From NCBI RefSeq assembly GCF_001662075.1, contig NZ_LYPL01000002.1:124001-188000 (forward strand): a stretch of 64,000 bases of DNA. Direction: 5' to 3'. The notes beneath the pieces were generated by a model that was not told the origin of the DNA, did not search any database, and was given only the letters and a program-made list of their open reading frames with translations. A program made the position numbers and the translations under genes. Within the stretch, counting starts at the first letter, position 1, and the number at the start of each line of letters is the position of its first letter. Origin of the DNA: Rhizobium bangladeshense (lineage in GTDB: Bacteria > Pseudomonadota > Alphaproteobacteria > Rhizobiales > Rhizobiaceae). Below, one piece after another: positions 24,944 to 34,429 of the stretch.

Positions 24944-25897
24944 TCAGAAATATCCTTCACGCTTCTTCTTTTCCATGGAGCCGGACTGGTCGCGGTCGAT
25001 GGCGCGGCCCTGGCGTTCGGACACCGTTGCAATTTCGAGTTCGGCGATCACCTCTTCCAGCGTGGTCGCCTGCGAGCGGATGGCGCCGGTCAGCGGGAAG
25101 TCGCCGAGCGTGCGGAAGCGGATCATGCCTTCCTGGCGCACTTCGCCGGGCAGGAGTTCGAGGCGCGGATCCTCGGCCAGGATCATCATGCCGTCACGTT
25201 CCACGAAGGGCCGCTTCCTGGCGTAATAAAGCGGCACGAGCGGAATGTCCTCGGCCTGGATGTAGCGCCAGATATCCACCTCGGTCCAGTTCGACAGCGG
25301 GAAGGCGCGCACGCTTTCGCCCTTGCGGATCATGCCGTTATAGATGTTCCAGAGTTCCGGCCGCTGGTTGCGCGGATCCCAGCGATGATCGGGCGTGCGG
25401 AAGGAATAGATGCGCTCCTTGGCGCGGCTTGCTTCCTCGTCGCGCCGCGCGCCGCCGAAGGCGGCGTCGAACTGGCCGGCATCGAGCGCCTGGCGCAGGC
25501 CCTCGGTCTTCATGATGTCGGTGAAGGCAGCCGAACCATGGGTGAACGGCGTGATGTTTTCAGCCGCACCGCGGGGATTGATATGCTCGATCAGGTCGAG
25601 ATCGTATTTCCTGGCGGTCTCGTCGCGGAAGGCGATCATCTCGCGGAATTTCCAACCGGTGTTCACATGCAGGAGCGGGAAGGGCACGCGGCCGGGATAG
25701 AAGGCCTTGCGCGCCAGATGCAGCAGCACCGAGGAATCCTTGCCGATCGAATAGAGCATCACAGGACGCTCGAATTCGGCCGCGACCTCGCGGAAGATAT
25801 GGATGGATTCGTTTTCCAGCGCCTTCAGATGCGGGTCGAGCGGCGCCTTGGCGCTCTGCGGGTTGCTGAGTTCCGTATCCGGACGGCTATCGGGCAT
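24944..25897 (-). CDS. cysD: Sulfate adenylyltransferase subunit 2
   Basis: A 317-residue protein, the usual length. The PP-loop is [18 protein letters not shown] (about 49-66), with [30 protein letters not shown] and [15 protein letters not shown] typical of CysD. It ends in [12 protein letters not shown], a conserved CysD C-terminus. Together with CysN it adenylates sulfate in the cytoplasm. It follows cysH after about 115 bases and is followed at once by cysN, so all three are probably one operon. Confidence 0.96.
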   Translation of the reverse strand: MPDSRPDTELSNPQSAKAPLDPHLKALENESIHIFREVAAEFERPVMLYSIGKDSSVLLHLARKAFYPGRVPFPLLHVNTGWKFREMIAFRDETARKYDLDLIEHINPRGAAENITPFTHGSAAFTDIMKTEGLRQALDAGQFDAAFGGARRDEEASRAKERIYSFRTPDHRWDPRNQRPELWNIYNGMIRKGESVRAFPLSNWTEVDIWRYIQAEDIPLVPLYYARKRPFVERDGMMILAEDPRLELLPGEVRQEGMIRFRTLGDFPLTGAIRSQATTLEEVIAELEIATVSERQGRAIDRDQSGSMEKKKREGYF

Positions 25898-26013
25898 GTC
25901 TTACTCCAGGCTGTCGGTCGTTTGCAGCTGCCCGCAAACAAGTCCTTGATGTTGGCTTTCCCAAAAGGCTGCGGCGGTCGCCGCGCCCTGATTGGGAAAG
26001 CCGTGAGGGTTGA

Positions 26014-26772
26014 TTACTGCGCGGCGACCGCCGCGGCCTCTTCGGCGACATGCAGGCCGCATTCGCGCTTCTCGTCCTGCTCCCACCACCAGCGGCCGGC
26101 ACGCTCCGGCTCGCCGGGCTTGATCGCCCGCGTGCATGGCTCGCAGCCGATCGAGGGATAGCCGCGGGCATGCAGCGGATTGACCGGCACGCCGTTGTCG
26201 GAAACGAAGGCCTTGATCGCCTCGATGTCCCAATCGGCGAGCGGATTGACCTTCACGAGGTGCCGTTCGGCGTCATATTCGGCAAAGGGCGTCTCGGCGC
26301 GGTTGGCCGATTGGCCGCGGCGCAGGCCGGTGATCCAGATCGTTGCTCCTTCGAGCGCGCGCGCAAGCGGCTTCAGCTTGCGCACGCCACAACAGGCGTG
26401 CCTGGCTTCGACGCTCTCGTAGAAACCGTTCAGGCCGTATTTGGCAGCATAGGCGTCGATATCGGCCTTTTCGGGTGTAAAGCGCTGGATGTGGATGTCG
26501 TACTGGGCTTCCGTCTCCTCGATCAGCGACAATGTCTCGGCAAACAGCCGGCCGGTCTCAAGCGTCGCGATGTCGATCGGCAGGCGGTGCGTGCCGATCT
26601 CGGCGCTGATCACCTGGTCTTCGATCCCGAGCGAGGTGGTGAACACCACGCGCCCACCAAGGCCCGCCACCAGCGACAGGCGCCCGGTAAGGTCGAGACC
26701 CGCCAGCTTGTCGTTCAGCGCCTCGGCTTCGGCAATCGGCCCTTCTTCCGCAAGCGGATTGATAACAGTCAT
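26014..26772 (-). CDS. cysH: Assimilatory adenylyl-sulfate (APS) reductase
   Basis: A 252-residue reductase that turns APS into sulfite using thioredoxin. It has TTSLGIEDQV (PP-loop equivalent), LETGRLFAET, and the cysteine pairs that hold a 4Fe-4S cluster: Cys127-Cys128 (HACCGVRK) and Cys210-Cys213 (GCEPCTR). The catalytic C-terminal ECGLH motif is Cys238. The two cysteine pairs mark an APS reductase of the bacterial-plant type rather than a PAPS reductase. It is the first gene of the operon and starts 422 bases from the divergent Rrf2 gene. Confidence 0.94.
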   Translation of the reverse strand: MTVINPLAEEGPIAEAEALNDKLAGLDLTGRLSLVAGLGGRVVFTTSLGIEDQVISAEIGTHRLPIDIATLETGRLFAETLSLIEETEAQYDIHIQRFTPEKADIDAYAAKYGLNGFYESVEARHACCGVRKLKPLARALEGATIWITGLRRGQSANRAETPFAEYDAERHLVKVNPLADWDIEAIKAFVSDNGVPVNPLHARGYPSIGCEPCTRAIKPGEPERAGRWWWEQDEKRECGLHVAEEAAAVAAQ

Positions 26773-27194
26773 GAGATTCCTGTCCTTTGTTGACCGGAGT
26801 ATCGCAGTTCAATCCAGGATCGGACAGAAAAAGGGATTTCGAAAGCTGCGGCCGGAGGAGCAAATATCTCTCCGAAGCTGCCGCAATGCAAAAAAACAGC
26901 CGCCCGAGGCCAAAAGGCCACGCCGACAGCTTGTATGTCTACTAAAATAGTAGAGTTACACGCAGCCTGTCAATTCGAAATCTGAAGTGATGCCGAAAAA
27001 GGTGCGGAAGGCGCGGATTTGGCGTAGATTGCAAGGGCTTGGCCGAGCGTGAAAAACGAGGCCAGAAATGCTTGTCCCTCAAGGCTTTTCCCTGGCGCGT
27101 TCAAATTCCGTTCATGCTGGTTGTGCCATAGAGGCGAATGTACTCGTGAAGCGGCGCGGGATTGCGCGCCGCCTGTGTGTGTCGACGGTCTGAG
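26773..27194. other. 422-base intergenic region between cysH and the divergent Rrf2 regulator
   Basis: It contains a GC-rich leader on the cysH side (from about 26773 to 26940), including short inverted segments and a run of seven T residues on the cysH strand near 26890. A CTACT dyad lies at 26939-26953. No clear known riboswitch fold (such as SAM-II) could be recognised by eye. Promoters of both directions must lie here. Confidence 0.5.
26939..26953. promoter_or_regulatory. Inverted repeat, candidate regulator site for cysH and the Rrf2 gene
   Basis: CTACT-AAAAT-AGTAG is a perfect 5-bp inverted repeat around an AT centre in the divergent control region. Rrf2 proteins bind AT-rich dyads overlapping promoters, so this is a plausible operator; binding is not shown. 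Confidence 0.45.
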
Positions 27195-27641
27195 ATGATT
27201 ACGCAAAAGGCGAAATATGCGCTGCGGGCGCTGACGGTTCTGGCGGATGCCGAGGCCGACGAACCGGTTATGATTTCCGATATCGCCGCGCAGCAGAAAA
27301 TCCCGAAGAAGTTCCTCGAACAGATCCTGCTCGACCTGAAACATCACGGCATCGTCGTCAGCCGCCGCGGCAAGCAGGGCGGTTATCTCCTCCTCAAGCC
27401 CGCCCACACCATCACCTTCGGCGAAATCCTGCGCATCATCGACGGCCCGATCGCGCCGCTGCCGTGCCTGTCGCTCACCGCCTACCGCAAATGCGACGAT
27501 TGCGACGGCGAACAGACCTGCGAAATCCGCCACGTCTTCGCCAAGGTCGCCGACGCCACCCGCAAGGTGCTGTTCTCCACGACCATTGCCGATGCCGTCG
27601 GCCCGAGGCACGGCGCCGAAGTCACCCGCCTACTCGCCTGA
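27195..27641 (+). CDS. Rrf2-family transcriptional regulator, probably of sulfate assimilation
   Basis: A 148-residue protein starting at ATG 27195. The winged HTH is ITQKAKYALRALTVLADA, then ISDIAAQQKIPKKFLEQILLDL, with the wing SRRGKQGGYLLLKPA. The C-terminal half has four cysteines (91, 100, 103, 109: LPCLSLTAYRKCDDC, QTCEIR), in the zone where IscR and NsrR bind Fe-S clusters. Its divergent position to cysHDN suggests control of these genes in response to cysteine or cluster state; this is inference. The end is followed by an SDR gene facing the other way. Confidence 0.88.
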   Translation: MITQKAKYALRALTVLADAEADEPVMISDIAAQQKIPKKFLEQILLDLKHHGIVVSRRGKQGGYLLLKPAHTITFGEILRIIDGPIAPLPCLSLTAYRKCDDCDGEQTCEIRHVFAKVADATRKVLFSTTIADAVGPRHGAEVTRLLA

Positions 27642-27739
27642 TCGACGGTTCTTCCCGCAATTCCCTGAAATGCTCGATTGTTCAAGATGACGCGCGGTCG
27701 CGCCGCGCTTCATCTCGAGTCTGCGGGAATTATCTCGAG

Positions 27740-28501
27740 CTACGGCCTGAGACCTCCGATCGTATAGCCGCCATCAACGGTGATCTCTTGCCCGGTGACG
27801 AATTGGGCATCATCGGACAGCAGCCAGGCGACCGTCCCTGCTATATCCTCTGATGTCCCGTTCCGCCTGAGCGGTGTGTGGGCGGCCAGGCGTGCGGCAA
27901 AAGCCGAATCGATGACATCGTCCGCCATCGGCGTCAGGATAATACCTGGATTGATGGCATTGACCCGGATGTTTCGAGGTCCTTGCTCCACCGCCAAGGT
28001 CCGCATCATGGCAAGCAACGCCCCCTTCGTGCTTGCATAGGCGCCCGCACCCGGCATCACCCCGCCTGCCGTCCACGAGGCATTGATGAGAATGCTGCCG
28101 CCTTCCAGGAAGGGCAGGCAGTGCTTGATCGTGAAGAAGGTGCCCCGAAGATTGGTGCCGATCAGCACCTCGAAATCCTCTGCATCAGTCGCTGCCAGGG
28201 GTTTGAATTCGCCCAGAACCCCGGCATTGGCGAAGACGGCGTCCAGCCGTCCGAAGCGTGCGATGGTCTTATCGACGATCGCCGTTACTGCTGCATTGTC
28301 TGCGATATCGCCGGCAATCGCGATTGCCGCACCGCCCGATGTCTCGATATCGAATAGCAACTGATCGAGCGGTGCGGGGCGCCGACCGACGAGGACGAGA
28401 TTGGCGTCTTCCGCCACCAAACGAAGCGCGGCGGCCCGCCCCATACCCGTTCCGGCACCCGTGATGAGAACCGTTTTGCCCTTAAACCGGGTCTGCGTCA
28501 T
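27740..28501 (-). CDS. Short-chain dehydrogenase/reductase
   Basis: A 253-residue classical SDR with AAGGAG before the ATG. Cofactor motif TGAGTGMGRAAA (about 14-25), NAG in DAVFANAGVLG, catalytic Ser in ILINASWTAGG and YASTK (Tyr-xxx-Lys), then NPGIILTPMAD. The C-terminus VTGQEITVDGGYTIGG is the usual SDR end. Arg at the end of beta2 (VGRRPAP) suggests NADPH. Substrate unknown. It is divergent from a LysR gene 101 bases away, which probably regulates it. Confidence 0.88.
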   Translation of the reverse strand: MTQTRFKGKTVLITGAGTGMGRAAALRLVAEDANLVLVGRRPAPLDQLLFDIETSGGAAIAIAGDIADNAAVTAIVDKTIARFGRLDAVFANAGVLGEFKPLAATDAEDFEVLIGTNLRGTFFTIKHCLPFLEGGSILINASWTAGGVMPGAGAYASTKGALLAMMRTLAVEQGPRNIRVNAINPGIILTPMADDVIDSAFAARLAAHTPLRRNGTSEDIAGTVAWLLSDDAQFVTGQEITVDGGYTIGGLRP

Positions 28502-28602
28502 GTCATGCTCCTTGAATGAATTGCGACATGGCGGTTGTAATTACGGCGCTGTTTCATGATAATACGAGAAAATATAGATTCATTTGAAAGAAAAATTATC
28601 GA

Positions 28603-29544
28603 ATGGGGCTTTTTCGCTCGATGCAGGTATTTGTGACAACGGTGCAGGAAGGCTCGATGAGCGCGGCATCGGCAAAGCTTGGCATATCGCCGGCAATGGT
28701 CGGCCAACACGTGGCCGCGCTGGAGGAGCGGCTGGGTACCCGCCTCCTGAACCGAACCACGCGTCGCCAGAGCCTGACGGATTTTGGCAAGACCTATGTC
28801 GAGCAGTGCCGCGATATCCTGGAACGCGTGGCCATTATGGATCAGGATGCGGAGGCATCGCAGACGAAGCCGCGCGGGCTGTTGCGGATCACCGCGCCGA
28901 CGACTTTCGGGGCCGAGGTTTTAATGCCGGCATTGCAGCGTTATCGAGAGCTTGCCCCTGAGGTGATGCTGGATATCACGTTGACGGATCGCAATGTCGA
29001 TATCGTGGAGGAAGGTTTCGATATCGCGATCCGCATCGGAGACTTGCCCGACAGCCGCCTCATCGCACGTCATCTTGCGCCTTACCGAATGGTGATCTGT
29101 GCCTCGCCGGATTACCTCGCTCGACATGGGCATCCTGGCCATCCAAGTGCGCTTTCCGGCCACGAAACCATCGGCTTTACCCCGGCAGCACGCTCGCCAT
29201 GGAGGCTGTCGAAAGGCAAGGATGAGGTCGAGGTCGTGCCCAGAATGTCGATCACCGTCAATAGTGGCCAGGCCGTGCGCATGGCCGCTAGGGCCGGTTT
29301 GGGTGTCGTTATGCAACCGGCCATTCTGCTCGCTTCGGATATGCAGGCTGGCCTTCTCGTTCAGCTCTTCCCCGATTGGCATCCACGTGAGCGGCCCATG
29401 TCACTCATCTATCACCGGGATCGGCGCATGACCCCGCGCGTGAGAAGCATCATCTCATTCGTCGTTGCAGAATTCGGGGCAGATTCTGAGGGCAGACGGA
29501 TCGCCCGGCGGAGTGACATCAGCCATGGGATCGGCGACGCATAG
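28603..29544 (+). CDS. LysR-family transcriptional regulator
   Basis: A 313-residue regulator divergent from the SDR gene. HTH: FRSMQVFVTTVQEGSMSAASAKLG, GQHVAALEERLGTRLLNRTTRR. The ligand domain contains GLLRITAPTTFGAEVLMPAL, IVEEGFDIAIRIGDLPDSRL and QAVRMAARAGLGVVMQP. Family and arrangement suggest control of the adjacent SDR gene. The last residues (SEGRRIARRSDIS) extend a little beyond the domain. It has only a weak ribosome binding site. Confidence 0.87.
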   Translation: MGLFRSMQVFVTTVQEGSMSAASAKLGISPAMVGQHVAALEERLGTRLLNRTTRRQSLTDFGKTYVEQCRDILERVAIMDQDAEASQTKPRGLLRITAPTTFGAEVLMPALQRYRELAPEVMLDITLTDRNVDIVEEGFDIAIRIGDLPDSRLIARHLAPYRMVICASPDYLARHGHPGHPSALSGHETIGFTPAARSPWRLSKGKDEVEVVPRMSITVNSGQAVRMAARAGLGVVMQPAILLASDMQAGLLVQLFPDWHPRERPMSLIYHRDRRMTPRVRSIISFVVAEFGADSEGRRIARRSDISHGIGDA

Positions 29545-29638
29545 TCGGGGCTTCTCTTTCTTCAACATTTGGTGAAATGGCTTTATTCGCCGCTGCGATG
29601 CTCCACCTGCCTGTTCATTCGGGTAGGGAGAAGATTCC

Positions 29639-30025
29639 ATGTTTGCATTTTCGACAAAGCATCTGCTGGCCGCCGTCGGTCTGTCGGCTGCCCTTGCGAC
29701 GAGCGCTGCCGCTCATCACGGCTGGTCATGGGCCGAGGCGGACCAGATCGAGCTTCGCGGCACCATCGAGAAGATTTCCATGGGCGGGCCGCATCCGACG
29801 CTCGATGTCGCGACCGCCGATGACGGCGTCTGGCGTGTCGAGCTCGGCAATCCGCGCCAGACGGAGCGCTCCGGCTTCGTCGAGGGCGTCGCCAAGCCCG
29901 GCGACCAGGTGATCGCCCTTGGCAACCGTTCGCAGGATCGCAACGAGAAGCGGATGAAGGCCGTGCGCATCACCATCGGCGACAAGCGCTACGATATCTA
30001 TCCCGATCGCATCCGGACGAACTGA
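29639..30025 (+). CDS. DUF6152 family periplasmic protein
   Basis: A 128-residue exported protein. The signal peptide is KHLLAAVGLSAALATSAAAHH, with cleavage near AAA-HH, leaving an N-terminal HHGWSWAE typical of DUF6152. The body is a small beta-barrel-like fold (IELRGTIEKISMGGPHPTLDV, VWRVELGNPRQTERSGF, VIALGNRSQDRNEKRMKAVRI). The exposed His-His start could bind metal. It is followed after six bases by a membrane protein, a pairing typical for this family. Function not known. Confidence 0.75.
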   Translation: MFAFSTKHLLAAVGLSAALATSAAAHHGWSWAEADQIELRGTIEKISMGGPHPTLDVATADDGVWRVELGNPRQTERSGFVEGVAKPGDQVIALGNRSQDRNEKRMKAVRITIGDKRYDIYPDRIRTN

Positions 30026-30031
30026 CCTGTC

Positions 30032-30505
30032 GTGATCGCCGTCCTCGAATGGCTGTCGGCCACGATGCCCGCGGTTGCGCTCCGGCGCTCCGCAACCCTC
30101 TACATGTTCGTCAATGCCGGCCATATCCTGGCGATCGGCCTACTCGTCGGCGCCATCCTGCCGCTTGATCTGAGGCTCGCCGGCTTCTTTCGCAAGGTGC
30201 CGGCGCAGATCATCGCGCCGTTTCTGTCGCGCGCGGCGGGCGTCGGCCTTGCCGCGGCCGTCGTCACCGGCTTCTGCCTCTTCAGTGTGCGGGCGGTCGA
30301 ATATGCCGCCAATCCCGCCTTCCTCGCCAAGCTCGCACTGATCGGGCTCGGGCTTCTCAACCTCCTTGCTGTCCATCTCGGGCCAGCGTGGAAGACGCTC
30401 ATGACAACCGGCCTGATCCGGCCCGGCCTGCGCTTCTCCGCAGCCCTGTCGGCGGCAAGTTGGACCGCCGCCCTATTGGCAGGGCGATGGATCGGATTTC
30501 TCTGA
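30032..30505 (+). CDS. Four-TM membrane protein linked to DUF6152 (DUF6644-like)
   Basis: A 157-residue inner membrane protein starting at GTG 30032. Hydrophobic segments are near residues 21-45 (SATLYMFVNAGHILAIGLLVGAILP), 66-85 (AAGVGLAAAVVTGFCLFSV), 98-116 (FLAKLALIGLGLLNLLAVH) and 134-152. A His in the first TM (NAGHIL) and one in the third (AVH) might bind haem or metal. It is probably translated together with the DUF6152 gene. Likely partner in a metal or redox function, but this is inference. Confidence 0.65.
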   Translation: MIAVLEWLSATMPAVALRRSATLYMFVNAGHILAIGLLVGAILPLDLRLAGFFRKVPAQIIAPFLSRAAGVGLAAAVVTGFCLFSVRAVEYAANPAFLAKLALIGLGLLNLLAVHLGPAWKTLMTTGLIRPGLRFSAALSAASWTAALLAGRWIGFL

Positions 30506-30579
30506 GGATAATTGATCGTGAAACGACGTGATAGCCTCAGAAGCCCTTCGACTTGCGGACCATTCCCGGTCTGTCGCGC

Positions 30580-31017
30580 TCAGCCGAGTTCCTGGGCAAG
30601 TCCGATGAGAAGTCCTTCGGGGCCACGGATGTAGCAGAGCCGATAGGCATCCTCGTACCGGACGACTTCGCCGACGAGCTGTGCGCCGCGGCTGCGGAGC
30701 CTTTCGAGCGTGTCGTCGATATCGTCGACGGTGAACATGGCGCGGAGATAGCCCAGCGCATTGACTGGGGCGTTGCGGTGATCTGCCATGACATCAGGCC
30801 TGAGGAAGCGGGAGAGCTCGAGCCGGTTGTGTCCATCCGGTGTGCGCATCATGGCGATCTCGACATGCTGATCGCCCAGTCCGGTCACTCGTCCGGCCCA
30901 TTCGCCTTCGATCGTGGCCCGCCCTTCGAGTTCGAGGCCGAGTTCGCGAAAGAAATCAATCGCGCCTCCAAGGTCTTCGACGACGATCCCGACATTGTCC
31001 ATCCGCTTGAGCGCCAT
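30580..31017 (-). CDS. VOC (glyoxalase/dioxygenase superfamily) protein
   Basis: A 145-residue protein with AGGAA before ATG 31017. Two beta-alpha-beta-beta-beta modules are seen: MDNVGIVVEDLGGAIDFFRELGLELEG at the N-terminus and LRAMFTVDDIDDTLERLRSRGAQLVGEV, ending YIRGPEGLLIGLAQELG. The metal-ligand pattern (no His in the first strand, Glu near 135 region) is incomplete, so the enzymatic activity is uncertain. It is next to betA but transcribed separately by a spacer of 79 bases; a link to betaine metabolism is not shown. Confidence 0.8.
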   Translation of the reverse strand: MALKRMDNVGIVVEDLGGAIDFFRELGLELEGRATIEGEWAGRVTGLGDQHVEIAMMRTPDGHNRLELSRFLRPDVMADHRNAPVNALGYLRAMFTVDDIDDTLERLRSRGAQLVGEVVRYEDAYRLCYIRGPEGLLIGLAQELG

Positions 31018-31096
31018 GTTTCCTGTCTCCCGAGTGTCGTTGCAACCTACAGGGCGTCGTCTGGTCTGACAACGGACGCTTGATCAGGCCCCGCCA

Positions 31097-32749
31097 TCAC
31101 CGGTCGCTGACCGCCGCCCTTGGATTGACCCAGGGTTCCTGGTTCGAGCGCGCCAGTGGCTGCTTGCCGAGAATGTGATCGGCGGCCTTCTCGCCGGTCA
31201 TGATCGAGGGGCCGTTCAGGTTGCCGTAGGTGACATGCGGGAAGATCGAACTGTCGGCGACGCGCAGAGCCTCGACGCCGATCACCCGGGTTTGCGGGTC
31301 GACCACCGCCATCGGATCGTCCTTGGCGCCCATCTTGCAGGTGCCGCAGGGGTGATAGGCGCTTTCCAGATGTTCGCGCAGGAAGGCGTCGATATCCTCG
31401 TCGCTCTGCACGCCTTCGCCGGGCTGGATCTCCGGGCCGCGATAGTCGTTGAAGGCGCTCTGTCCGAAGATCTCGCGGGTGAGACGCACGCAATGGCGGA
31501 ATTTCTCCCAATCCTCGGGATGGCTCATGTAGTTGAAGCGCAGCACCGGATCGGCCTTCGGATCGGGCGAGCGCAGCGTCACGCTGCCGCGCGATTTCGA
31601 CAGGTTGTAGCCGACATGCACCTGGAAACCGTGGCTTTTGGCCGCCGCCTTGCCGTCATAGCTGATCGCCACCGGCAGGAAATGATACTGGATGTCGGGC
31701 TGTTTCAGCCCGGGCGCGGAACGCAGGAAGGCGCAGGCCTCGAACTGGTTGGAGGCGCCGAGCCCGCCCTTCGACAGCAGCCATTGGGCGCCAGCCACAC
31801 CCTGCCAGAACCAGGGCAGCCAGGAATAGAGCGACACCGGCTTGGTGCTCACCTGCTGGAAATAGAATTCCATATGGTCCTGCAGGTTGGCGCCGACGCC
31901 CGGCCGGTCGGCCTTCACCTCGATGCCCATCTCCTTCAGATGTTCGCCCGGGCCAATGCCCGACAGCATCAAGAGCTTCGGCGAATTGAAGGAGGAGGCC
32001 GAGACGATCACTTCGCGGTTGGCCTTGATCACCTCCACCTTGCCGCCGCGCTCGATCTCGACGCCAGTCGCCCGGCCGTCTTCGATGACGATCCGGCGCG
32101 CCACACCGTAGACGATCCCGACATTGTCCCGCTTCAGCGCCGGTTTCAGATAGGCATTGGCGGCAGACCAGCGGCGGCCGGCAAAGATGGTCTGCTCCAT
32201 CAGCCCGAAGCCTTCCTGCTTGCTGCCGTTATAATCCTCGGTCGTCTCGAAGCCCGCCTGTTTGCCGGCTTCGATGAAGGCGCGGAACAGTGGATTGGTG
32301 AAGCCGCCGCGCTGGACATGCAGCGGGCCGTCGGTGCCGCGCCAGCCCTCCTCGCCGCCATGCGAATGTTCCATCCGCTTGAAATAGGGGAGGACGTCGG
32401 CATAGGCCCAGCCGCTGGCGCCGAGCTCTTCCCAGCGGTTGAAGTCCTCCGCATGGCCGCGCACATAGACCATGCCGTTGATCGAAGAGGAGCCGCCGAT
32501 CACCTTGCCGCGCGGCGCGGTGATGCGCCGGTTGTTGAGGTTCGGCTCCGGCTCGGACAGATAGCCCCAATTATAGCGCTTCATGCTCATCGGCCAGGCA
32601 AGCGCTGCCGGCATCTGGATGAACGGCCCGAAATCGCTGCCGCCCGCCTCGATGACGATGACGGAATTCTTGCCGTCTTCCGACAGGCGGTAGGCGAGGG
32701 CGGACCCCGCCGAGCCCGAGCCGATGATGACGAAATCTGCTTGTTGCAT
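31097..32749 (-). CDS. betA: Choline dehydrogenase
   Basis: A 550-residue GMC flavoprotein oxidising choline to betaine aldehyde. FAD-binding [17 protein letters not shown] (about 10-26), the GMC signature [16 protein letters not shown], and the second signature [15 protein letters not shown]. The C-terminus has HPCGTCKMG (active-site His) and [26 protein letters not shown] 32749 is used; the open frame before it has no site. It is the last gene of betI-betB-betA and separated from betB by a RIME-like palindrome. Confidence 0.94.
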   Translation of the reverse strand: MQQADFVIIGSGSAGSALAYRLSEDGKNSVIVIEAGGSDFGPFIQMPAALAWPMSMKRYNWGYLSEPEPNLNNRRITAPRGKVIGGSSSINGMVYVRGHAEDFNRWEELGASGWAYADVLPYFKRMEHSHGGEEGWRGTDGPLHVQRGGFTNPLFRAFIEAGKQAGFETTEDYNGSKQEGFGLMEQTIFAGRRWSAANAYLKPALKRDNVGIVYGVARRIVIEDGRATGVEIERGGKVEVIKANREVIVSASSFNSPKLLMLSGIGPGEHLKEMGIEVKADRPGVGANLQDHMEFYFQQVSTKPVSLYSWLPWFWQGVAGAQWLLSKGGLGASNQFEACAFLRSAPGLKQPDIQYHFLPVAISYDGKAAAKSHGFQVHVGYNLSKSRGSVTLRSPDPKADPVLRFNYMSHPEDWEKFRHCVRLTREIFGQSAFNDYRGPEIQPGEGVQSDEDIDAFLREHLESAYHPCGTCKMGAKDDPMAVVDPQTRVIGVEALRVADSSIFPHVTYGNLNGPSIMTGEKAADHILGKQPLARSNQEPWVNPRAAVSDR

Positions 32750-32806
32750 CTTTTTGTTTTCCTTGAGCTGCCGTGATCCGGCTGCTTCCTGTTTTCTCAG
32801 AGCCGG

Positions 32807-32942
32807 CCCCTCATCCGCCTGCCGGCACCTTCTCCCCGTAAACGGGGCGAAGGGGATATGCCGCACCGGCTTCCCCCATCTTCGACGTTGCTTTGGGCAC
32901 GTCCCCTCTCCCCGCGCGCGGGGAGAGGGTTAGGGTGAGGGG
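32807..32942. repeat. RIME-like palindromic element between betB and betA
   Basis: About 136 bases starting CCCCTCATCC and ending GGGTGAGGGG, with two internal palindromes (TCTCCCCG..CGGGGCGA and CCTCTCCCCGCGCGCGGGGAGAGG). A second copy in the same orientation is at 39424-39555, and a decayed piece at 43925-44000. This is the build of the Rhizobium intergenic mosaic elements. Confidence 0.65.
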
Positions 32943-32964
32943 CAAGTTCGGGTCACAGATGTCT

Positions 32965-34428
32965 TCAATAAGGTGCGGCCACCGGCCCCATGCCGACGTA
33001 AACCGTCTTCAGCTCGGAATAATGCTCCAGCGCCGCCAGCGAATTCTCGCGGCCGAAGCCGGATTGTTTCGAGCCGCCGAAGGGGATTTCGACAGGGCAG
33101 AGATTGTAGGTGTTGATCCACAGCGTGCCGGCCTCCAGCCGGTCGACGACGCGGTGGGCGCGGGTGAGGTCGGCGGTGAAGACGCCGCCGGAGAGGCCGA
33201 ATTCGCTGGCATTGGCGCGGGTGATCACCTCGTCCTCATCGTCGAAATCGAGCACCGACATCACTGGCCCGAAGATCTCTTCGCGGGCGATGGTCATGTC
33301 GTCGGTGACGTCGGCAAAGACGGTCGGCTGCACGTAATAGCCTTCACCGGAGACGTTGTTGGGGATGCCACCGCCGGCAATCAGCGTGGCGCCCTCGGCC
33401 TTGCCCTTTTCGATATAGGCGATCACCTTCTCGCGCTGCGCCCAGGAAACCATCGGGCCGATCTGCGTCGCCTCGTCCATCGGGTCGCCGATCAGCATCG
33501 CTTCGGTGCGCGCCTTCAGCCGCTTCAGGAACTCGGCCTTGATCGGCTTCTGCACGAAGACGCGCGTGCCGTTCGAGCAGACCTGGCCGGTCGAATAGAA
33601 ATTGCCGAGCATGGCCCCGCCGACCGCCGAATCGAGATCGGCATCGTCGAAGACGATGAGCGGCGACTTGCCGCCGAGCTCCATCGTCACGTGCTTGAGG
33701 CTGCCGGCCGCCGCCGCCGCGACCCGGCGCCCTGTCGGCACCGATCCGGTCAGCGACACCTTGGCGACGCCGGGATGGTTGACGAGCAGCGGCCCGGTGT
33801 CGCGGTCGCCCTGGATGACGTTGAAGAGCCCCTTCGGCAGCCCCGCCTCATGCAGGATCTCGGCGATCTTCAGGGCGCCGAGCGGGGTGTTTTCCGAGGG
33901 CTTGAACACCATGGCGTTGCCCGAGATGAGCGCGGGGGCACTTTTCCAGCAGGCGATCTGCTGCGGATAGTTCCAGGCGCCGATGCCGACGCAGACCCCG
34001 AGGGGGACACGCTTGGTATAGGCAAAATCCTGGCCGAGCGGGATATGGGATCCGTTGAGGCCGGCCGGCGCGATTCCGCCGAAGAATTCGAAGGCGTCGG
34101 CGCCCGAGGTCGGATCGGCGACGATCGTCTCCTGGATCGGCTTGCCGGTGTCGAGCGTTTCCAGTTCGGAGAGCTCGCGGTTGCGCTCGCGCATGATCTC
34201 GGCGGCGCGTTTCAAGATGCGGCCGCGCGCCATCGGGCTCATCGCCGCCCATTCCGGCTGGGCGCGTCTGGCCGCGGCGATCGCCTTCTCGACGATCGCA
34301 GGCGTTGCCGCATGCAGCCGGGCGATCACCTCGCCGGTGGCAGGATAAAGGCTCTCGATGACGGCGCCGTCGCTGTCCTCGACATATTCGCCATCGATGA
34401 AGTGCGAGGCTTTCGGCTGGGCTTTCAT
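32965..34428 (-). CDS. betB: Betaine aldehyde dehydrogenase
   Basis: A 487-residue NAD(P)-dependent ALDH making glycine betaine. Cofactor region [20 protein letters not shown] and FTGS-type [12 protein letters not shown]; catalytic Glu in [10 protein letters not shown] and catalytic Cys in [36 protein letters not shown] near the end is typical of BetB. It follows betI with one base between and precedes betA by about 215 bases that hold a RIME-like repeat, so the three genes still look like one operon. Confidence 0.94.
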   Translation of the reverse strand: MKAQPKASHFIDGEYVEDSDGAVIESLYPATGEVIARLHAATPAIVEKAIAAARRAQPEWAAMSPMARGRILKRAAEIMRERNRELSELETLDTGKPIQETIVADPTSGADAFEFFGGIAPAGLNGSHIPLGQDFAYTKRVPLGVCVGIGAWNYPQQIACWKSAPALISGNAMVFKPSENTPLGALKIAEILHEAGLPKGLFNVIQGDRDTGPLLVNHPGVAKVSLTGSVPTGRRVAAAAAGSLKHVTMELGGKSPLIVFDDADLDSAVGGAMLGNFYSTGQVCSNGTRVFVQKPIKAEFLKRLKARTEAMLIGDPMDEATQIGPMVSWAQREKVIAYIEKGKAEGATLIAGGGIPNNVSGEGYYVQPTVFADVTDDMTIAREEIFGPVMSVLDFDDEDEVITRANASEFGLSGGVFTADLTRAHRVVDRLEAGTLWINTYNLCPVEIPFGGSKQSGFGRENSLAALEHYSELKTVYVGMGPVAAPY

Positions 34429-34429
34429 G

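Noticed and set aside
26773..26938. Riboswitch (SAM-II type) or cysteine leader upstream of cysH
   Set aside because: The expected SAM-II core and a Cys-rich leader peptide could not be found by eye; left as unassigned leader.
31175..32776. 533-codon frame opposite betA
   Set aside because: Antisense shadow of betA, no ribosome binding site or family features.
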